A DNA stretch of 9,351 nt from Methanosarcinales archaeon. Lineage in GTDB: Archaea; Halobacteriota; Methanosarcinia; Methanotrichales; Methanotrichaceae. The notes beneath the pieces are model-generated. The model did no database searches. It saw nothing but the letters and a program-made list of their open reading frames with translations, and was not told the DNA's origin. The stretch spans positions 1 to 9,351 of the forward strand of contig JAAEEW010000106.1 in the NCBI GenBank assembly GCA_013415595.1, given 5' to 3'. Positions 5,466 through 9,351 of the stretch are shown one piece after another; positions within the stretch are counted from its first letter, which is position 1; every line of letters begins with the position of its first letter. Both the position numbers and the translations under genes were made by a program.

Positions 5466-6422
5466 TCAGACTTTATTTTCCTTCAGTATGGCCGTTATGA
5501 CCTGGTCGGAGGTCACGCCCCGCCGCTCCGCCTCGAAGGTGAGGATGATCCTGTGGCGCAGGATGGGGTAGGCCATCTGGTGCAGGTCCTCCCGGTCCAC
5601 GTAGTTTCGGCCGAGAAGCATGGCCCGGGCCTTGGCGGCCAGGATCAGGCCGATGGACGCCCGTGGGCTGGCCCCGTACTGAACTCCCTCCCACTTCCTG
5701 GTGGCAGTGGTCACCTGGATGGCCGCCCGGGTCAGGTCGGCGGAGATGGGAACCTCCCGGCATAGCTGCTGCAAGGCCAGCAGCTCTTCCTTGGAGACCA
5801 CCCGCTCCACCCGGGGGTCGGCCCGGCCGGTGTACCTCTCCACTATTCCCAGCTCCTCGTCGATGGTGGGGTACTCCATCTTGATCTTCATCAGGAACCG
5901 GTCGAGCTGGGCCTCGGGCAGGGGGAACGTCCCCTCCATCTCGATGGGATTCTGGGTGGCCAGCACGAAGAAGGGCGGCTCCAGCCTGTAGGTATGGTTG
6001 CCCACCGTCACCTGCTTCTCCTGCATGGACTCCAGCATCGCCGACTGGGTCTTGGGGGAGGCCCGGTTGATCTCGTCTGCCAGGACGATGTTGGCGAATA
6101 TGGGACCCGCCTCGAACCGGAAGCGCTTGCCGCCGTCCACCTCCTCGATGATGGTGGTTCCGGTGATGTCTGCCGGCATCAGGTCCGGAGTACACTGGAT
6201 CCTGCTGAAGGTCAGGCCCATGGTCATGGCCGTGGTCTTGATCAGCAGGGTCTTTCCCAGGCCGGGGTTGGACTCCAGCAGGGCGTGGCCCCCGGAGAGG
6301 ACGGCCACCAGCAGCTGCTCGATGGCCATGTCCTGGCCTATCATCACCTTGCCGATCTCGCCCCTGATCCTCTGGAAGATGGCCGGCGCCCTTCCATAAA
6401 TGCTCTTAAGATCCTCTATCAT
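5466..6422 (-). CDS. MoxR-family AAA+ ATPase
   Basis: A 318-residue MoxR ATPase of normal family length. It has an N-terminal helical lead with GKVMIGQDMAIEQLLVAVLSGGH; Walker A SNPGLGKT (51-58, Lys57); the MoxR segment TPDLMPADITGT; Walker B IVLADE (112-117) running into INRA; sensor 1 in LATQNP (Asn158); the EGTFPLPEAQLDRF signature with Arg175; and a sensor-2-like SPRASIGLI in the lid. All ATPase elements look intact. MoxR proteins act as chaperone-like remodelers with vWA partners, often in metal insertion or complex assembly. The partner here is the adjacent DUF58 gene. The ATG at 6422 has GGGAG 7-8 nt upstream. It lies 51 nt after the membrane-protein gene and the four genes read as one leftward operon. 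moxR itself is only a family label, so no symbol is assigned. Confidence 0.93.
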   Translation of the reverse strand: MIEDLKSIYGRAPAIFQRIRGEIGKVMIGQDMAIEQLLVAVLSGGHALLESNPGLGKTLLIKTTAMTMGLTFSRIQCTPDLMPADITGTTIIEEVDGGKRFRFEAGPIFANIVLADEINRASPKTQSAMLESMQEKQVTVGNHTYRLEPPFFVLATQNPIEMEGTFPLPEAQLDRFLMKIKMEYPTIDEELGIVERYTGRADPRVERVVSKEELLALQQLCREVPISADLTRAAIQVTTATRKWEGVQYGASPRASIGLILAAKARAMLLGRNYVDREDLHQMAYPILRHRIILTFEAERRGVTSDQVITAILKENKV

Positions 6423-6439
6423 CAGTAGCTCCCTTCAAA

Positions 6440-6468
6440 GGCCCATCTCTAACGGGTTTTTGCGGGCC
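6440..6468 (-). promoter_or_regulatory. Short hairpin in the leader just before moxR
   Basis: On the minus strand GGCCC (6468-6464) can pair with GGGCC (6444-6440) across a 19-nt loop, directly upstream of the moxR Shine-Dalgarno. It could set the ratio of membrane protein to MoxR by processing or partial termination. The stem is only 5 bp, so this is weak. Confidence 0.2.
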
Positions 6469-6473
6469 ATTAA

Positions 6474-7298
6474 TTAATCCTTTGCCAGGTTCTCGAAGTA
6501 TCTCTTGATCATCTCTCTGTGCTGGGGAGGCAGGCTCTCTATGTAGAGCTCGGAGGACACGGCCACCCCCTGCCCCGGAGGCGCGGTCTGAAACAATCGA
6601 TCCATCTCCTCGGCCGGCCTGGCCAGAGATCCGGTGCCGCCTCCTGGATAAAGCATCAGCTCCAGGTTGGCCTCCTCCAGAACGGCCAGAGAGGGCTTGC
6701 CGTAGATCTCCCCGGACAGGTTTATCGAGCTTCTGCCATTCACCCCGGAATCGACCTCATCCGATCCCACTCCTCGCACCAGATCGGAGATGGGCTGGAA
6801 GTCGGGTGGTTCGAAGATCTCCCCGATGTCTCCCATGATTATGAAGGCGGCCAGGCCGGCGATTATCACCACCGATCCCAGGCGGAGGTAGAGCCTGCGC
6901 CGGTCCAGTATGTCGCCGGGTGAGATCCTGGAGAGAGCTCCCCTGACCTCCTCTGCCAGGCGTTCCATCACCACCGACTGCTGGGATCGATTGTCGTAAG
7001 CGGCCCGGGCCATCTCCGAGACGGCAGGACCGAGAAGCATGAAGATATCCACGCTTCTATGCCTGCGAATGAGAGTGGCCAGCGCCATTCCCAGAATCAG
7101 GCAGACCGCCGCCGGCGCATAGACCAGGAGGGTGCCTTCCCCGTAGAACCGGAAGACCTTGACCAGTCCAAACAGCAGGAAGACCACGTAAAGGGCCATA
7201 GCCGTCACCATGGCGTTTAGCAGCCACATCCGGCGCTCAAATCGCTTGCAGGCTGCGGCTAACCTTTTTATGTCTTCCAGAAACTCGTATGAGTTCAC
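6474..7298 (-). CDS. Three-helix membrane protein of unknown function, first gene of the MoxR-DUF58 operon
   Basis: A 274-residue protein that I cannot assign to a named family. A basic N-terminus (KRLAAACKRFERR) leads into two close membrane helices (about 25-47 and 56-77). A soluble loop of about 60 residues follows, then a third helix (about 139-156, VVIIAGLAAFIIMG) and a C-terminal domain of about 118 residues. By the positive-inside rule the N-terminus and middle loop are cytoplasmic and the C-terminal domain external. The protein ends with LPPQHREMIKRYFENLAKD; a similar PPxxRxxxxxYF ending is familiar from membrane proteins of bacterial MoxR/vWA loci, though I cannot verify this here. 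The GTG start at 7298 has no Shine-Dalgarno, and a TATA box sits about 27 nt upstream, which fits leaderless translation. It may anchor the MoxR/DUF58 pair at the membrane; that is inference. Confidence 0.75.
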   Translation of the reverse strand: MNSYEFLEDIKRLAAACKRFERRMWLLNAMVTAMALYVVFLLFGLVKVFRFYGEGTLLVYAPAAVCLILGMALATLIRRHRSVDIFMLLGPAVSEMARAAYDNRSQQSVVMERLAEEVRGALSRISPGDILDRRRLYLRLGSVVIIAGLAAFIIMGDIGEIFEPPDFQPISDLVRGVGSDEVDSGVNGRSSINLSGEIYGKPSLAVLEEANLELMLYPGGGTGSLARPAEEMDRLFQTAPPGQGVAVSSELYIESLPPQHREMIKRYFENLAKD

Positions 7299-7320
7299 AA
7301 ATATTTAATTGGAAAGTCCG

Positions 7321-7337
7321 AATAAATACTTTCCGGG
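7321..7337 (-). promoter_or_regulatory. TATA/BRE promoter of the membrane protein-MoxR-DUF58-LarA operon
   Basis: Read on the minus strand, CCGGAAAGTATTTATT contains a TATA-like TATTTATT preceded by a purine-rich BRE-like GGAAAG. The box centre lies about 27 nt from the GTG at 7298, so transcription should begin at or within a few nucleotides of the start codon. Confidence 0.5.
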
Positions 7338-7339
7338 CA

Positions 7340-7357
7340 GGTCCGGCCGGCCCGACC
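7340..7357. promoter_or_regulatory. 18-bp near-palindrome in the divergent spacer
   Basis: GGTCCGGCCGGCCCGACC is symmetric except for one C-C pair. It sits between the two divergent TATA boxes, so a bound dimer could affect both promoters. It is GC-rich, which raises the chance of coincidence. It shares GGTC/GACC ends with the palindrome at 7418-7433. Confidence 0.3.
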
Positions 7358-7363
7358 GGTGAG

Positions 7364-7380
7364 CGGAAAAGAGGTTTATA
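7364..7380 (+). promoter_or_regulatory. TATA/BRE promoter for the sensor-phosphatase gene
   Basis: CGGAAAAGAGGTTTATA has a purine-rich BRE-like stretch ahead of TTTATA (7375-7380). Transcription would start near 7405 and leave a leader of about 108 nt before the ATG at 7513. That leader or start region contains the direct repeat and the perfect palindrome. A second TATA-like GGTTTATTTC at 7488-7497 is very close to the ATG and is the less likely choice. Confidence 0.5.
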
Positions 7381-7390
7381 CCATCAAGGT

Positions 7391-7408
7391 GATCTAGGAG
7401 ATCTAGGC
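7391..7408. repeat. Two-copy 9-bp direct repeat GATCTAGGA/GATCTAGGC
   Basis: GATCTAGGA (7391-7399) is followed directly by GATCTAGGC (7400-7408), 8 of 9 bases identical. It lies at the predicted transcription start downstream of the TTTATA box, so it could be a protein site or an initially transcribed repeat. Confidence 0.5.
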
Positions 7409-7417
7409 GTCAGGGGG

Positions 7418-7433
7418 ATTGACCGCGGTCAAT
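7418..7433. promoter_or_regulatory. Perfect 16-bp palindrome, candidate operator
   Basis: ATTGACCGCGGTCAAT is an exact 16-bp dyad just downstream of the predicted start site of the sensor-phosphatase gene. The position suits a repressor that blocks the polymerase. A further GACC half site follows at 7438-7441. The binding protein is not identifiable from this window. Confidence 0.5.
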
Positions 7434-7512
7434 TCATGACCTGCCGGACAGCAACGCCTGAGTGGCGGGAACAGAAGGGGTAGAACCGGTTTATTTCGAG
7501 TACAGGGAAAGA

Positions 7513-9351
7513 ATGGCAGAAATTGCAGGGATCAGGCTCAAGCTGTCAGCTCTATTAGTGGCGGCGGCGGTGCTTCCCGTAATCATAGCAGGCTACGTCT
7601 CGGTGATGGAGCTAAAAGACGCCTCTTCCGGCTTTGGGGGGACGCTCTCCGACCAGAGCATCACCACCATCAACCGCACTTCTCTGACCTCGGCCACCTA
7701 CGGAGGCACGGACCAGGAGGATCTGGCCCTGGCCAAGGCCAACCAGTACAACGAATTCTTCAAACGAATCGAGTTCCAGACCAGCTTTCTGGCCGGGGCG
7801 CTCTCCTCGAACCTGAGGGACGAAAACTGCACCATGAGCATCACGGTGTGGGCCGATCCCGGCAGCAGCAACGAGAGCACCATCCGGGAGGCGGCAAAGA
7901 GCCTCTGCGTCCCCGCGGGAATGCTGCAAAGAACGCTTAAGAAGGAGCCCTCTACGGTCAAGGGCTACATCGGGACTGCAGATGGAGCTCTCATCACCTG
8001 GCCCGACGGCAAGGAGGCCTCCCCTCCGAGCCAGAACCAGGACCCTCGGGCTCAACCCTGGTATCGGGGCGCCCAGACCGACGGCAAGACTGTGTGGGTC
8101 AAGGGCGACCCGGCCAACGAGGCCATGCTCTCCATAACCTGCGCCACCCCTGCCTACCGAGAATCCAGGCTGTACGGCGTGGTGGCCATGGAGATCTCCC
8201 TGTCCTCCATCTACGCCGACCTCTCCGGGCTCAGCCAGCGGGGGTATCCCTTCATCCTGAACCAGCAGGGCCAGATCGTGATGTTCCCCAAGGTCAAGAG
8301 GGGCGACGCCCCCTGGGACACCATATTTCTGAAGGGCAGCTTCAACGATGCCAACAGCACGGAGCTGGAGGCCCTGGCCAGGAGGATGATCAAGGGCATG
8401 AGCGGCTCCTCCCTGGTCACCCTGCAGGGCAAGGAGTGGTACATCGCCTACGCCCCCATCACCTCCACCGGGTGGAGCCTGGGAGTGGCCTTTCCCCTGG
8501 ACCAGATGCTCCTTCCCGCCAGCTACCTGGAGGGGAGCCTGGCCCAGGCGGCCAACAGCTCCACCGGCTGGATGGACCAGGCTGCCGGCCGCATGAAGTG
8601 GGCCCTGATCCTGGCCGCCCTGCTGGCCGGGGCCATCTTCGGCGGGGCCGGGCTGCTCATGGGAAAGAAGATCGCCGAACCCCTGGAGTACCTGACCGCA
8701 GCCGCCCACCGCATGGGAGGGGGCGACCTGGAGGGCAAGGTCAAGGTCAGCTCGTCAGACGAGCTGGGAGAGCTGGAGAAGGCCATGGACCTGATGAGGC
8801 AGCGGCTGAAGATCCACATGGAGAAGGCGGACGCCGACGCCGCCTTGCGGGCCCGGGGCGCCCTGGAGGCGGAGATCTCCCGGGAGCTGATGCGTGACAG
8901 CCAGACCGGCCGCATCCCCCTGGCGGAGGGGCTCGACATCAGCGCCCGATCCTCCTCCTCGGATACCGACTACGCCTTCCGGGACATCGTGGAGCTGGAG
9001 GACGGCCGGATCGCCATGGCAGTGGGAGAGGTCTCAGGCACCGGATTTCCGGCGGCCATCCTCTCGCTCACCACCAGGACCCTGATCCGGGCCTTCTCCG
9101 ACGTATCCGCCGATCCGGGGGAGGTCTTGCGTCAGGTCAACCGCCGCCTGGGAGACCGGCCCCGGGGCATGCCGGTATCCTGCCTGTACGGAGTCCTGGA
9201 CCCGGAGAGCCAGTCCTTTGAATCCGCCAACGCCGGCCACGCCCCGCCCTTCGTCATCGACTACGACGGGATGGTGGAGACCCTGAGCGGCGGGGGCATA
9301 TCCCTGGGCGGGATGGACAGCATCGTCCTGGAGACGGAGAGCCGGGACCTG
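7513..9351 (+). CDS. Membrane sensor with dCache, HAMP and SpoIIE/PP2C-type domain (3' end beyond the window)
   Basis: 613 codons are visible, open to the right edge. Helix 1 (about 10-32) leads into an extracellular sensor of about 325 residues of the dCache type, with the DPRAQPWYRGA motif (178-187) and a second lobe ending in TGWSLGVAFPLD. Helix 2 is about 362-383. A HAMP linker follows (about 384-436; EPLEYLTAAAHRMGGGDLEG and SSDELGELEKAMDLM), then a short coiled coil and a SpoIIE/RsbU-like phosphatase domain from about 450 (GEVSGTGFPAAILSL, ANAGHAPPF). Such proteins normally dephosphorylate an anti-sigma-factor antagonist in partner switching. Here the usual GGDFYD is replaced by DYAFRD (first Asp to Ala488) and GDVSGHG by GEVSGTG (Glu506), so activity is doubtful. 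ATG 7513 has AGGG 5 nt upstream; an in-frame GTG at 7462 is the only upstream alternative. Confidence 0.88.
   Translation, partial: MAEIAGIRLKLSALLVAAAVLPVIIAGYVSVMELKDASSGFGGTLSDQSITTINRTSLTSATYGGTDQEDLALAKANQYNEFFKRIEFQTSFLAGALSSNLRDENCTMSITVWADPGSSNESTIREAAKSLCVPAGMLQRTLKKEPSTVKGYIGTADGALITWPDGKEASPPSQNQDPRAQPWYRGAQTDGKTVWVKGDPANEAMLSITCATPAYRESRLYGVVAMEISLSSIYADLSGLSQRGYPFILNQQGQIVMFPKVKRGDAPWDTIFLKGSFNDANSTELEALARRMIKGMSGSSLVTLQGKEWYIAYAPITSTGWSLGVAFPLDQMLLPASYLEGSLAQAANSSTGWMDQAAGRMKWALILAALLAGAIFGGAGLLMGKKIAEPLEYLTAAAHRMGGGDLEGKVKVSSSDELGELEKAMDLMRQRLKIHMEKADADAALRARGALEAEISRELMRDSQTGRIPLAEGLDISARSSSSDTDYAFRDIVELEDGRIAMAVGEVSGTGFPAAILSLTTRTLIRAFSDVSADPGEVLRQVNRRLGDRPRGMPVSCLYGVLDPESQSFESANAGHAPPFVIDYDGMVETLSGGGISLGGMDSIVLETESRDL

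Noticed and set aside
4531..5571. Open frame of 346 codons on the plus strand
   Set aside because: It is antisense to the DUF58 gene, which carries an intact MIDAS and DUF58 signature. The plus-strand product has no recognisable motif.
6431..6467. 11-codon ORF (MARKNPLEMGL) on the minus strand between the membrane-protein gene and moxR
   Set aside because: It is very short, without a Shine-Dalgarno at suitable distance, and expected by chance in a 48-nt gap.
7289..7483. 64-codon plus-strand frame in the divergent spacer
   Set aside because: It starts inside the oppositely oriented gene, crosses both promoters and the palindrome, and has no ribosome-binding site or motif.
7612..8709. Open frame of 365 codons on the minus strand
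   Set aside because: It is antisense to the dCache/HAMP gene and its product is Gly-, Leu- and Pro-rich without domains.

Overview
The window looks like chromosomal DNA from a GC-rich methanogenic euryarchaeon, most plausibly Methanothrix/Methanosaeta-like. This is inference from gene content and signals, not a database match. Start regions carry archaeal TATA boxes with purine-rich BRE-like stretches. TTG and GTG starts are common, genes are tightly overlapped, and spacers are AT-rich against GC-rich coding DNA. I found no rRNA, tRNA, CRISPR array, transposase or phage gene.

Left region (1-3203): a divergent redox/sulfur module around a 331-bp AT-rich spacer. Leftward from about 1225 run a secreted CxxC thioredoxin-fold protein and, overlapping it as TGATG, a TlpA-like thioredoxin domain fused to the start of a CcdA/DsbD-type membrane domain that leaves the window. 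Rightward from 1557 run an unlisted-size 49-residue cysteine-rich putative zinc-binding protein, an ArsR-family repressor with a CVC thiol motif, and an exported two-domain rhodanese-like protein that has lost its catalytic cysteine. Together they suggest thiol/persulfide or metalloid-responsive control of an extracytoplasmic dithiol relay.

Middle region (3204-7298): a 194-bp convergent spacer holds GC hairpins, T tracts and a degenerate 9-bp repeat. A leftward operon follows, in transcription order: a three-helix membrane protein of unknown function, a MoxR AAA+ ATPase, a DUF58/vWA protein and a LarA-like nickel-pincer racemase-family enzyme. The last three genes are separated by only 5 and 2 nt. 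MoxR/vWA pairs are known in several systems to mature metalloenzymes, so a link to the LarA homologue is a testable idea.

Right region (7299-9351): a divergent spacer with two TATA boxes, a perfect 16-bp palindrome, an 18-bp near-palindrome and a short direct repeat precedes a rightward membrane sensor (dCache - HAMP - SpoIIE/PP2C) cut by the window edge. Its phosphatase domain lacks conserved metal-binding aspartates in the visible part, so it may be a pseudophosphatase or a divergent branch.

Positions of motifs were counted by hand. Family assignments come from motif recognition without any search.
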